From Capitella teleta (Eukaryota > Annelida > Polychaeta > Capitellidae), in the NCBI GenBank assembly GCA_000328365.1, contig KB312243.1:298456-362455 (forward strand): a stretch of 64,000 bases of DNA, in the 5' to 3' direction. Positions 1 to 11,395 of this stretch are shown here, one piece after another. Positions within the stretch are counted from its first letter, which is position 1. Each line of letters begins with the position of its first letter. The notes under the pieces were generated by a model. It made no database searches, was not told the origin of the DNA, and saw only the letters and a list, made by a program, of their open reading frames with translations. The translations under genes and the position numbers were made by a program.

Positions 1-620
1 AACACACTCTGACCCAGATCAAGGACGCCGTTCACGATGGTTTGAGAGCTGTGAAGAACGCGATTGAAGACGGTGGGTCATGCTGCTGCGTTTCAGCTCG
101 CATTTCCGTCAACTCCTGTCGCTTCCAGATGCGGTGATCCCTGGCGCTGGTGCTTACGAGGTGGTCACGCATGCCGCTCTGGTGAAGTTCAAGGAGCAAA
201 TCAAGGGCCGCGCCCGTCTCGGAGTGCAGGCGTTTGCCGACGCCCTCCTGGTCATCCCAAAGACACTAGCGCAGAACTCTGGCTTGGATGTGCAGGACTG
301 CTTGGTCAGACTGCAGGAGGAGTATGCCATCAGTGGTCAACCGGTCGGTCTGGACATCGCGACTGGTCAGTTTATTCCACCCTTGGTTAGGAAGTATGGT
401 TCACGATGATCGTATCTAGGTGAAGCTATTATGCCTGCTGATTCGGGTATCCTGGACAACTATCGTGTGAAACGCCAGCTTATCCACTCCTCGTGAGTTT
501 TCACTTATTTTAATGTGTTTGTGTTGAGTTTTATTTTCTTCTTTCAGAACCATGATCGCCAGTAACCTCCTGCACGTGGATGAGATCATGAGGGCTGGTT
601 TATCTTCTCTCAAGGGATAA
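1..620 (+). CDS. CCT6: T-complex protein 1 subunit zeta, C-terminal part (partial at window start)
   Basis: This is the last part of the zeta subunit of the cytosolic chaperonin CCT/TRiC, which folds actin, tubulin and other proteins using ATP. Four exons are visible: 1-72, 129-365, 420-492 and 548-620, with introns of 54-56 bases. The reading frame starts at base 3 and stays open through all joins. It gives [20 protein letters not shown], then PGAGAYE, the very conserved [15 protein letters not shown] block, LAQNSGLD, and the family-typical end [13 protein letters not shown] followed by TAA. The exon 2 donor at 366 was chosen because it joins DIATG to EAIMPADSG, matching the family; reading through would hit a stop. 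The N-terminal and most of the ATPase domain lie outside the window. The identification is from remembered family sequence and is very secure. Confidence 0.96.
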
Positions 621-1933
621 CCATTTCTCCTTTAGATCTGCCTATTTCTTCTTCTTCTTCTTCTCCTTCATCTGTGTCCTTTCTCTTTCTTTTTTTATTA
701 CTCTTATTTTTTATGGCTAAGATCTCGAACTCTTTTGATGAAATAAACACCTTGTTTTTTTTGTCTGCAGTGTACTCTCCATCTCTTTTTGTATTTTTTC
801 TGTTTGATACAAGGATTAAATGTCTTGTTGAACATAATCAGATTCAAGTACATGATCGTATACCGAGGTTGAATAATTTCATACGTGCCAATTTTTAAAT
901 GCATTCAGATAAATTTTTGAAAAATGAAAGAAATAGATGTTAGTGCAGATCAGCCTAATCTGTACAACTTACTCTCAAATAACACTCATACACATACTGG
1001 GAAATGCTTCATTGTCTTAAATTGAATAATGAATACTTGAACTATACATGAACCCCATTGGCAATAAGATTCAGCTTGTGGTGTCTCTTGACGTAACTGA
1101 GAATAATGGTTTACATGTGATCTAGTCCCATTAGCTGATACTGCACACTTGAAAAACGTAATCCACGCTGCGTTTTGTGTTCACACAAAAAATGAAAAGA
1201 AGCAGGATCTTTCAGCAGCGATGTCCACGTTTCTTGTTATCAGTCACAAAGGGAAGTTTTGATTAACTGAACTTGAAAAGTGTATTTAGGTATAGAAATT
1301 ATTTTTTGAAATATTTCCCTGCAGCTCATTTGGATTTCATAAATAGAGAACACGGCTAATTGGGATTCTGATTTTTATTATCCATAAAGAATCCATAAAA
1401 TTCTTTCTTATACAGCTGGATGTGTAGCAGTCCTGCCAACGCAGCCATTTTGATAGGCAGGCGGAAGTATTCAGCTTGTTCAGGCAAAAAGAGCAGAGCT
1501 AACTTTTGAGAATTCTTTTGTTTATTGTCTTCATGTTGATCGAGCGTAGCATTTCGAGAGAAGAATCTCAGTTGATTAATACTGAACAAAGCGAATTAAC
1601 ATCATCTGTACAACAAAAACAACTGAACGCTGTAATGAACTCTGATAAATCTAACATTAAGGTAAGACTAGATGATACAAGTCTTTTGATTGGCTGACAA
1701 AAAGTTGCCAAAACACTGCAAGAATTGCACAAAAAATAAACCAGTAAAAAAAAGAAAAAAAGCTGCAAAACCCACAGAAAAAAAAAATAAAATAAAAATA
1801 ATAATCAGGAGAGAAAAAATTAATAAAAAAAGAGCCCGCAAATATTCTAAAGAGTTGAAACGTTATTTTAGAGTGTGAATCTGTTCTTATCTTGCGACAT
1901 CAGATTCATCAGACAGAAGGAGGAATGTGTAGA
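621..1933. other. Intergenic region, no gene supported
   Basis: The region lies between the ends of two convergent genes, CCT6 (+) and TMEM120 (-). It is AT-rich and contains a lysine-rich open stretch (about 1690-1878) that lacks an ATG start and looks like low-complexity A-rich DNA. A short open stretch at 1533-1671 ends in a good splice donor (GTAAGA), but no partner exon was recognised. Confidence 0.6.
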
Positions 1934-4900
1934 TTATTGAGAATTGTTGAACGGTTTGCTGAAGCGGTATTTGTTGCGCAGCATGAACTCTTTGGCCCAT
2001 CCCTTTGCAAGGATCTTCTGCCGAATGACCGCAATTGTCGTGATCATGTTGCCCAAGAAGAGTACAAGGAAAATGACGGCAAGGGCGTACACCTGAGAGA
2101 GGTCACAGAGTGCAAAGGAAACACATGTGCAATTTAACTCCCACCTGCCACTCAATGCAGGACTCATGGCGCGAGAGACCGTAGAGTACGTACGCATTGT
2201 ACAATTGGAAAATCTGCGCAAGAAAATTATTCCGAGATGATAAATACACAGGGATGAATTCACTTACATAACCTCCGACTAAAAAGGGAAGAAGGAAAGT
2301 AAGGCCCTTCCACATCCAAGACTGGAATCCCTCTGAAAGGGGAAAATTATTTAAATAGTTAAAAAGTTACATCTTGACCAAGGGGGGCAATACTCACCTA
2401 CAGTAATATCCATGTTACGTCTCTCTCCGAGGGCACGGAGTCGATAGAGGGAGCCACTTTGGTAATAGTACTGCAACAGTTGCACAAGACCTGAAAAAGC
2501 GATATCGCATGAGGAGAGAGACGAGAAATGAACAGTCACTCACTGAGATAAACAGCAAAACCCACAAACTGAGGCCTAAAGGCATTGTAGGTGTATCCGT
2601 CTGGCCTGCAGAGGAATAACCAATTACAAATTACATATAACCCCATGCTAATATATGCAAATGTAGAACAATAGGCAGGAAAACAAGAAAAGAAAAAAAA
2701 GTTTGTGTTTTGGCAGTTTTCAAAGCATATTCGTCACAGAAGAACACAAGATCAAACACTTTCTTTTTTCGTTTGTTATCATGATTAGATAAATCACTGA
2801 TAACAAGAAGTCATACTACGATAATCAATTCAAGCCATAATTGATATACCGTAAAAACGCTAAACATGATGCACAACTGTAAGAATATCATATACAATAT
2901 ATGAAAGAAAATTGTTACAGAGAAGTCAAAAGTGCAAAAGGCTCTGAGAGCAAAGTCTCACCAGACAAGGAAGATGCCACCGCACGCTGTGGAGATGAAG
3001 TGGTGAGTGATCCACCATCCCTTGATCCGGGATCCGTTCACTTTGAGAATGTGCTCTCTGATCGTGAGCGTGCAATAATACCACACAAGTAGGAATTGAA
3101 AAGCAGCGTCAATGACCCTGCAAGGAAGAGGATTTAAAAGATGAATTCACCAAAGATCACGCACCTCATGTTGATGAAGTAGAGCAGAAGAGCGTAGATG
3201 AGGATGATCATACTGAGGTAGAATTTAAACCTTTCATAGTCCTCTTTGTACTGATATCTGCGATTAATAAAATGAAACGTAAGGACGATGTTAAAATTTA
3301 AAACCAAGAGTGACTCACTTGTCTTGCTTACTGAGGAGAGAGACGTTCACAGATCCCAGGATGATCTTCAGATACACACTGTACACAGATCATTATGAAT
3401 ATGCAAATGAGCAAAATAAATCTGTACCCATTCTCATGTGGCAGAACTTCTTCGAGCTCGCGGAAGTGTGATTTGCGTTCGTCCATGTTTTTGCTGAGAA
3501 TTTTCAGAGCGTCTTTGTCTTCGCCGTCTGAGTGTGAATTCGCCCTGCGGAGAACGAGAGAAGCTAGGAAGGAGGGGGAAGGGGGACCCCTCACCTGCGC
3601 ACAGAGTCCCCGATCTGGCGCATGCGGTAGCGTTGGTGTGCGATGTGGGACATGCATTTGCGCTGAATCGCTCTGACCTCGTCAACCTTCTTGGAATACT
3701 CTTTGTGGATATCCTGAAAATATCACTGATTTGAGTACACATGCACTTGATACCAAAAAACACTATGTACTATCTTTTGAACCTTTGTTTGGGTGTGGCA
3801 TGCGATGCTTTAAGCACGGGGATCTCACGCATGCATGTTAGCATTACACACGTGATGGCCAGGGTTTAGGTTCATTAGGTTCAAAGTGAAAAAAAATAGA
3901 CGGGGCATCAAAGTGAAAAAAAAATGGACGATTTGTAGCATTAATAAGTACTCACTAGAGATAACCTAATCTGATAACACGGTATGTGACACAAGATGAG
4001 AAACAATCATGTCATCTCACTCAGCGCACTCAACCGTGTTGCTTTCATTCGTATATTCCACACAACAATTAATCCGTTGAAGACTAGTTATGAAATCCGA
4101 CCTTTCCGATTATCTGGCTGATTTCAGGAAACAGAGCAAGTTGGATTAACGAGAGGTGATGTAATCATTCCGCTTTGGTTGATGATTCTCTGAACATATT
4201 CATAATGACTCTCGCAATTAGTCAAATGGCCGAACAATCAATGCCATGCATCGGCATGATCACAATAGAATGTTTAAGCATAAAACATAGCTGCTTGTCG
4301 CTGAAAACTTGAAATCATTAATTGGGACAAATCTCAGTGGACAGAGAGAATTGGTTCGAGACCAGCACAGAGATCGAGGGAAAGTTGCGAAGCTGCGTAA
4401 TTCATCGTCATCACATTCAACATAAACAGACATCCGAAAGTGGCACATACAGGGTCATTCATCTGAAATCGCAGATGCTAACTCTCGGAAAGCCAGGCAT
4501 TACGACCTTACAACCTTAAGTACACAGGTTATTTGAGCATTACACAGCAATGATACACTCAGTCGGTTTTGCCTTAAGGGAGTTAGAGATCAATTTTCAA
4601 GTGATGTGTAATTCTCTCATCATGAGCTCTCTCCATCAATAACATAATAAATAATAAAGACGCTTCATGACAAATTAACCCTCACAAAGAATGCTTGCAC
4701 CAAAGCAGGATAAATTAAGTATCATTAACAGTCTCTTATCAGCTGATATTAACTTGAATAAGTTACACTTAAACCCCAAGTTCCACAACAAATTTACCAT
4801 TGACAACATCCACCAGTTGTCGCCTGCTCTGTTTCAATTACTACTAAACTACGAATCTTTGAGATCTGGATCTTCACAGGTCACACGCAGCCTGACAAAA

Positions 4901-5734
4901 CCATGGATTCCTTTGCGTCGTTCCCAGTTCATCCGCCCGTGATGGTTGGGGATGCTGCCACTAATCATTAGACTCATAAGTGAACAAGCTCGGAAGTTTA
5001 GAAAATTAAACAAATCACTCAATCAATAGTAAAACCTGAGTTTGAGACTTAGAGGTAAATTAAAGTATACTTCGGTCCAGTGTTCAATATTTACTTTATT
5101 GTATTTACAATTTTAATTTTTTTTTTTTTTGCATTTACAATTGAGTGTGATTGTTAGATTGTCACCATACTACGATACAAGCACAACCATGAGCACTAGT
5201 GAATAGACAATACTCTATAAATAATTTTAGTATAATAATAGTAGTAATTAGTAGTGATAGTTGAGTAGTCATGTAGACAGATAATACTACTGTCAATTTC
5301 ATCTATTGTCTGACTCTATTGGAAAAGCTAAAAGTAAAACGTTTCGAGAGATGTGTGGAGTGAGCAGCCTCAATCTCGATGAGTAACTCACTCAACTTCT
5401 CAATCATTGTCATTGACTCAATGATTCCAGTCTAAGTGAAAAATGTCACAAGTGACAGTCACAGTGTGGCTGTAAGGGTGAGCTCAATCTAGAGTGTATG
5501 ACTCACGGACTCAGTCACAATGAGTTGAATCATTGAATTACAACTTAGTAGTAATAGACTATATAATATACATAGTAAATAGTAATATATTATATATTAT
5601 ATAATTTAATAACTGAATTAAGATCAGATGGGCCGACAGCCAGGACTGATAATATGATTTTATACCTGCAACTGTTCGTATTCTTTGTCCAATTCCGCAT
5701 ATTCAGCGATGCACTGAGCGGTTGGATTCGCCAT
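1934..5734 (-). CDS. TMEM120: TMEM120 (TACAN) multipass membrane protein
   Basis: TMEM120A/B are six-helix membrane proteins of the endoplasmic reticulum and nuclear envelope. Their fold resembles ELOVL fatty-acid elongases and binds coenzyme A; a role as a mechanosensitive channel (TACAN) is disputed. Eleven exons read on the minus strand: 5666-5734, 3595-3713, 3428-3544, 3319-3378, 3165-3257, 2962-3117, 2544-2605, 2398-2490, 2268-2332, 2145-2213 and 1934-2092. They sum to 1062 bases, 353 residues, against about 340 in vertebrates. The N-terminus is a coiled-coil-like segment. Diagnostic blocks are [37 protein letters not shown] followed by the paired histidines of [33 protein letters not shown] and [17 protein letters not shown]. 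Start: the only ATG giving MANPTAQ in exon 1. Intron 1 is unusually long (1.95 kb); the others are 49-380 bases. Confidence 0.95.
3714..5665 (-). other. Intron 1 of TMEM120, no further gene seen
   Basis: A 1.95 kb AT-rich intron without a convincing internal gene. ORFs here are short and match nothing recognised. The 5380-5520 stretch is rich in short TGACTCA/GTGACT-like repeats of unclear meaning. Confidence 0.6.
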
Positions 5735-5871
5735 GTTTCGTCTGTGGCAACCCCAGAAAGGGAGAAAACACGACGTTCAAAGTCGAATTATCTTTATCTC
5801 TGCGAAAAAACTGAGCTGTCAGATTACGTCTGCTAGGAACCGGAAGTCGCAAGTGCCCCCTGGCGATCATT

Positions 5872-5897
5872 CATAACGCACTCAGGAGTGCGTTATG
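5872..5897. promoter_or_regulatory. 26-bp palindrome of the CATAACGC motif upstream of TMEM120
   Basis: CATAACGCACTC at 5872-5883 is followed, after two bases, by its exact reverse complement at 5886-5897. It lies about 140 bases upstream of the TMEM120 start codon and about 225 bases before the divergent small ORF at 6123, so it sits in the shared promoter interval. The half-site recurs elsewhere in the window. A factor-binding role is inferred, not shown. Confidence 0.4.
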
Positions 5898-6122
5898 TTT
5901 ACAATGTGATTCAAAATTATGCGAGTTCGTCCAATAAGTACTGAACACTAACAGTACTCTTTGCAAGTAACTGAAGTTCTAGATCTCAACGTTTTCCCTC
6001 ACCGAAGAAGTATTTATACTATTTAATTATTTTACTAACCAATCTTTTTATAAAGTGTACATTGGTTCCTGGACGTTTCCATACAACGTGGAAGCGACTC
6101 GTCGCTCGTAATCGAGAGACTC

Positions 6123-6603
6123 ATGTCATTCGACATCTGGCGTCAATCTCTTGAATCTGCATGCGTCAGGTAGGGCCTGCTTTAAATTTGCCCGCATTGT
6201 TTTAAGTGGCTGTATTGATAAACTGGATTTGTGTCTTTGTTGGACATTATACCAAAATATTTAGTTAAAGATATATCAGCCATAATGCCCGAGGTAACGG
6301 CAAATTCAGGAAATATACGTACGATATACACCTTATTTAATCATTCCAGCGCAAAATAATAATTACCTGACATCATTTTCATGGCATAAAAGAGACACGA
6401 ACAGCGCATGTTCAGTGGTTGTAATTCTCCCGCCAAATCGGTCTTGTTCACGTATTTTCCGCTATTAAAGCTGCGAATGACGTCATAAGACCCCAGGGAT
6501 TCCGTAAGGCGATCGACCCACGCCAAAAAAGGTTGCTATGGTAACGGATGAACACAAACGATCGATTGGTTTTCAATCAACAATAATAACATATAAAAAG
6601 GCC

Positions 6604-6644
<41 letters not shown>

Positions 6645-6915
6645 CTTGTGTTGGTTGACTAATTTAAGGATTGGCAAAAAGAAGCCAGCCTGTTGTTTTT
6701 TTATTGAAGAGCACAATATTTCCGAGGTCAATCACCTTTACCGTGTGGTGTAATAGTCTAATATCATAATAATATATGTTTTATGCCGCTATGAGTGCTT
6801 CAATTATATCCACTGAGATTAGCTTCATTTGAACGATGCAAACACTTAACATCTTTTAAAATCAAATTTCAGCCCTTTAGGCCAACCGGAGAAGATTTCA
6901 CTGGCCTACTTCACG
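6123..6915 (+). CDS. Small uncharacterised two-exon ORF, divergent from TMEM120
   Basis: I do not recognise this protein. The first exon begins with ATG at 6123 and reads MSFDIWRQSLESACVR to a GTAGGG donor near 6171. An acceptor near 6874 (CCTTTAG) joins in frame to PTGEDFTGLLHGR and a stop, giving about 29 residues. A GTAATA donor coincides with the stop, so a third exon near 7053 (after TATATTACAG, ending by an AATAAA near 7087) is also possible and would extend the protein. Support: consistent phase, plausible splice sites, a divergent position sharing a promoter interval with TMEM120, and a downstream poly(A) signal before the convergent BRICHOS gene. It could equally be a non-coding transcript or chance. 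Confidence 0.3.
6608..6642. repeat. Poly(T) tract
   Basis: A run of more than 30 T within the interval between TMEM120 and the BRICHOS gene. It could be the tail of an old minus-strand retroposon, but no body was recognised. Confidence 0.7.
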
Positions 6916-7365
6916 GGAGGTAATAATATGAATAACTTCTGATTCGTCGTTTCATTCCACTTGGCCAGTAAATTGAATAGAGTGAAATTGATGACTTTTG
7001 GGAGAGCCCAAGATATATTATATACCAAACGCTGTTGTGACTTTATATTACAGGTTTCACTTTGTTATACATGCAAGTGTGTTAAATAAATACAAACAAG
7101 AAGAAGGAAAACAAAAGGGTTCAGGTTAAATACTTAAATTATTCGTTTATTATTCATAAACACGTCAAAATAAATAAACATTCAAAGAGACACATCCCGC
7201 TTAAGTCAGAGCATCATGACATCGACACTCGTAGTCATCCGCGGGTCAAAGGTCAGAGGGTCTTATTTGAGCGATTGTCTTTTTTGGGCATTCATGAGAG
7301 ATCTGTCATAATTTATGAAACATGCATTGTGCATTTGTCGGTGTAGTTCAGCGGATTTTTTTATA

Positions 7366-8189
7366 TCAGAATCCCGAGTTGAAGCAGATTTCGGCCGCGA
7401 AGTACATAAGGCAATGTTTTCGCGACATCGCCCGTCTCTTCTGGCGACGCTTCCGTGAGTTTCGTTGCTTCAGAGTGTTGTGAGGTATCCCTACAAACAA
7501 GACAGTGAGGTGTGCACAAGAGGTGGTTGATTGACTCACGTTGCTTCGAGCTATAGAGCAGAGTGCTGACTGGTAGGCCCTGGCAGACGGCGCGTAGTTC
7601 ATCAGGAAGATCTGACATGGACGCTAGTTCTCCACTCGCTGTGAGGTCGACCAGATCAGTCTGCAAAAAGAACGACGAGTTGGGAAGATGCCAACCAGAA
7701 GCGAAGGTTGCTGCTCACCAATCCACGCCTTGCACTGTGATGACCTGGACGAGGAAGGCTTTCTAGAGACGAAATTAAAAAGCAACGTCTTTCGCTCAGA
7801 ATGAACACCCCCGCGCAATTCTGTAAAAAAATATGAAAGCGACGTTGTTTACATCTGATAGATATATCTAAAGAAGGTTTTCACCTTTTCGTAATCGACA
7901 ATAAGCTGCATGCTTTCATCGCCAAATGTGATGACCTTGACCTTCTGGTTGGCGGGGTCAATTATTATATCCTCGGTGAGACCTGAGGTCAAATCCATGT
8001 GTTCTGTCCATGGCTGTAAATGTAAAAGTCGTCGTTATTATATGTGTTGCGGTAATGAAATCGATTTGGTTGTGTCGAGATGGACAGCTTCCTCACCTGA
8101 GCGAGTATCCCCCTGGCGTCGATGTTTCGGACGACGTAGACGAGCAGAAGGAGGAAATTCCAGCAGACGACGGTCGCTGTCATTCGCAT
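7366..8189 (-). CDS. Secreted BRICHOS-domain precursor with polybasic site and Cys-flanked C-terminal peptide
   Basis: BRICHOS domains act in the secretory pathway as chaperones for an aggregation-prone segment of the same precursor (ITM2/Bri, surfactant protein C, gastrokines). Five exons read on the minus strand: 8097-8189, 7885-8013, 7719-7820, 7540-7660 and 7366-7490; 189 residues, all phases consistent. Residues about 5-25 form a hydrophobic signal peptide (TATVVCWNFLLLLVYVV). BRICHOS hallmarks follow: strand IIIDPANQKVKVI, the conserved Asp-Tyr (D71-Y72), C87 in RRCFLISSL, and C134 in AVCQGLPV. The tail has RKRRQKRR (161-168) and then 21 residues with C175 and C184 around a hydrophobic stretch (LMYFAAEI). 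Start: an in-frame ATG at 8309 would add 40 residues and make a type II protein, but a TATA box (8309-8315) overlaps it, so M at 8189 (or 8183) is preferred. Domain assignment is from motif memory; a distant relative is the main caveat. Confidence 0.78.
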
Positions 8190-8308
8190 TCTGTCGAGTG
8201 CAAAGTCAAGACTCGTTTTAGCAATTATATCAATAATTTTGAGGAAGAATTTCAGCTTTCGTTGACCGCAAGAATTCGGGAAGGAATTCCGTGAATGTGG
8301 TAGCAGCA

Positions 8309-8315
8309 TTTTATA
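8309..8315 (-). promoter_or_regulatory. TATA box of the BRICHOS gene
   Basis: The minus strand reads TATAAAA here, about 120 bases upstream of the preferred start codon. Transcription would begin near 8280, which excludes the upstream in-frame ATG at 8309 and supports the signal-peptide start. Confidence 0.5.
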
Positions 8316-10020
8316 ACTGGCACATTGAGGTATATGACGTCAGCTTTATGCTGCCCCGCCCCCTTCACTTGAAAGATAATTGATGCCATCATCTTCTGTG
8401 GGTGCTTATACTCTTTATTCTAGCCACACCCGTAATGGTCTAATTACAATCACACCATGCAATGTGATTTTAGTGTTGGCACATGTAATGTGGTATTCGA
8501 TTTGCAATAGCATACTGTTACTAGTACTTCTACAATCTACAAATTCCGTATCTACATATGCGTATAGGTTTAGGAATATAATGTTTAAAGAGTATTCCTT
8601 CAATTCACTTTGCGAAATTGGCTTCGCTTGTCACGTTTATATCCTATAATTATAGCGAAAAATAGTACAAGAAATAAGAACAGAAGAAGTTTTCAGGTTG
8701 GTGAGAGTGCTTATATTGTGAGTTGTGTGCCTCGATCTGCCAATGCAAATTGATACTTATATTGTGGTTATAGCTCAAATTAACTTAATTTTCAATTCAT
8801 TGATTTCTGCATCGTGGATATTTACGAATATGTATACATATAGCTGGTTATAGATCGACCAAGAAACGAAAAAGAAATAAAAAAGGAGGAAAAGATAAAA
8901 GGAAATACTCAATTCATTCTCTACACATGTTTGCTGCTGAACTTTTAACACGTAAATTAAAAGGAATCAATTATGCAAATGAACACGTACCTGATAATAA
9001 TTTAGAATGTAGCAACTTGAAATCCCAAGTATAAATTATGGAGCAGCGAGTGATGCCAATTCAATAGTTCCGTACAAACGTGCCTGCAAATGAATTCACA
9101 GCGTTGATTGACTCTTCTCGTTTCTTGCGTTGGTTTTAAATCGTCGTGATCTCTCAGCTCCTCCTTCCAGCACCGGATGTACGCACGTCTTGAGATGAGC
9201 AGAGGAGGTCTTAGGTGCTTAGTTAAATTCCTGTGGATCGTGACCCGGACATGTGTTCCTCGCAGGAACCGAATTCTGTCTGTGTGTCGCAAGTAATGCA
9301 ATGAAGAACGAAGAGGCATGTTTTGTGGTTGAGCAGCATTCCATTGCATTCATTGATGAATGCCATTTTAACCGCGCAGCCACCGCCCCACACATATTCT
9401 ATCTCACGGCATTCTTTTTCGCAACTTTACAAGTGTCGCTTCTGCTGCCGTACGATGATCATCAAGCGGAATGTTAATTTATGACGCGGAAGTACGTTAT
9501 GTGCTATAAATAGCTATTATAATCGTTTTCGTGTACTGTTGGTTACGATTGGCTTAGTTACCCCCACCCCAACCCCCTCTCTACTTATTACTCAGAGGAT
9601 CTGCCTCTGTCTAGATTAAAAGGCCTGTCAGCTCTTGAACAGGCGCAAGTAAGAGGAATCACCTAGCTCATAGCATTCCTACCGGTGTAACCGCATGTAT
9701 AGTCCTACTGAAAAGGTAGTCTTAGGACTGCTATTCCTAGGAATATCCTAGCAATAGTAGTCATTTCCTGAACATTACGTTTGATACCGAGAGTTTTGAC
9801 GTTTTGTATTTTCTCTTTCGTTGTTGGGAATTTGGTATGGCGTCCTTCAATGTTGAATCATACGAATATCATTATTATTTTATCCATGTAGTATGCCGTG
9901 GTGTTTGGCTACTCCTCTACTTTAGCATTTTATTTATTATCATGTATATAGAGCTGTTCTCAATCGACAAGAAAAGGTGAAAAGCTGACAGATTTGCATA
10001 ATGAGTGTAACAAGCGATAA

Positions 10021-10559
10021 GTTGTTTGCAATATATCCTTGTCGATTTCGTCTGTTCATGAGGACTCACTCGGAAAGGTCGATCACACGCCGATCACAAT
10101 AGTTCCTTTGGGTGGGTATAGTAATGTTGGAACAAGCGCATTTGCAATCACGAAGAAAGTTCGAAATACCTCCGAGTTGAGAGGCATTCGAAATTATTTG
10201 ACGACTAAGTCCAACCTGGAAGGCATCATCACTTCGAGAAAGCGAGCGATCCACAGGACAGCGTTATTAAATTTCAAGGTGGGTGATCTTCCGCTTCCTG
10301 GCGTTCCATTAGATAATGATTCATTGGCCGAAGTAATGCTGTGTTATGTGTTTTCGTTTCCTTCTATATACAGATCGGTTTTCTAATTTTTCTTTAGTTG
10401 CGCGGACGTGCATTCAACTACAGAACAATCAGGCGGATTAGAAACGAAGTTCTTGCCATAGCCAACCAAGTTCGAGTGCATCAATGGAGGTTTAAGAGGA
10501 AGGGGAGTGGAGTCGTGTGGCGATTGATGAGGATGAGATGGAGATATAATTTTACATGA
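10021..10559 (+). CDS. Possible two-exon basic ORF of unknown function
   Basis: Not recognised. An open stretch from about 10021 reads through HEDSLGKVDHTPITIVPLG and SELRGIRNYLTTKSNLEG to LLNFK at a GTGGGT donor near 10280. A TTTCTTTAG acceptor near 10397 continues in phase with LRGRAFNYRTIRRIRNEV and a very basic end (HQWRFKRKGSG, RMRWRYNFT) before TGA at 10557-10559. No ATG in frame was found for the first block, so an upstream exon would be required. A short ATG-led ORF in another frame (MSVTSDKLFAIY) overlaps the first block. It may be a real small gene, a decayed repeat, or chance. Confidence 0.2.
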
Positions 10560-11049
10560 AATTCACTCTCAACGAAAGAAGGTATAATTGCATTTGATTA
10601 AGAAGATAGTTTGCGCTTCCCCATGTGCGCCTCTGTGTTAATTCTATTCCTGTTTTCACAGCGAACGTTTTATGCTACATGCACATGTATAACAGGTCAT
10701 CTTGGGTGGGATAAAACGTACGGCAAGGTTCGATGGCGTTTCTGATTTCCAAATATGGTCAACTCAGTTGGTGATTTTATCTCCAAGTACGACTTGTGTC
10801 AAATGAATAGCCCACACGTCAAGTTAAAAACAGTATTTCTATGTCTGTGCCAGCAAAGGCCTGGTACCTGCAGGTGACTTTTAATTCGGTACACTGTAAC
10901 AATGTTCTGACAGAAATGTGTTGTCTGTTCCAGATTGGGATCCAGCAGACCGAAAGAGCGGCAAGGAAAACGATAGGTGGATCGGCCCTGACACCATCCT
11001 GTCAGTGACCGAAAGGAACCAACGACAAGTTGAAAAATAAAGATCGAGA

Positions 11050-11395
11050 ATTTGATTTGGCCGGTTGACGGCAATCCTATGCCGACCGTGCGGGTCGAGG
11101 TCCCGGGTTCAAGATCCGATCAGGCCACGGGCGTTATGATTGTGAATTATAACTGTAATTCGTTATAATTATAATTCTTCGGTGACTCTGCAGTGCCGCC
11201 CAACTGCGTAACAAGGCCGGGCGCTGTGTACTACAGTCTATGGTGGTATTCAGGATAAAGATCCCTTGGGATTTATCGATAACAGTAGAGAGAACCCCCG
11301 GTCCCGGGCCTTCTTTTCTGGCGCCCGTATCATCCGAAATTCCGAATGGTTTGGGTGGAGCCGTAAACCACATCATGTCATGAACATAATTATGC
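11050..11395 (+). repeat. tRNA-derived SINE-like relic
   Basis: The segment around 11080-11125 resembles a tRNA-type RNA polymerase III promoter: GCGGGTCGAGGTCCCGGGTTC, typical of the B-box half of tRNA-headed SINEs, with a degenerate B box (GGTTCAAGATCC). The body contains GCAGTGCCGCCCAACTGCG and GGATAAAGATCCCTTGGG, the latter reminiscent of conserved SINE bodies in marine invertebrates. No clear target duplication or tail was seen, and there is no cloverleaf, so it is not a functional tRNA gene. Confidence 0.35.

Noticed and set aside
1690-1878. Lysine-rich ORF upstream of the TMEM120 3' end
   Set aside because: No ATG start, A-rich low-complexity DNA and no homology seen.
6341-6526. Minus-strand ORF of 61 codons (AWVDRLTESLGSYDVIRS)
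   Set aside because: No ATG at the start and no recognisable partner exons or family, although an acceptor and a donor could frame it.
8190-8309. Upstream in-frame ATG that would make the BRICHOS protein a type II membrane protein
   Set aside because: It sits within the TATA box, so it should not be in the mRNA; still possible if a different promoter is used.
11080-11125. Possible tRNA gene
   Set aside because: A B-box-like sequence is present but the cloverleaf cannot be formed; better explained as a tRNA-derived SINE head.
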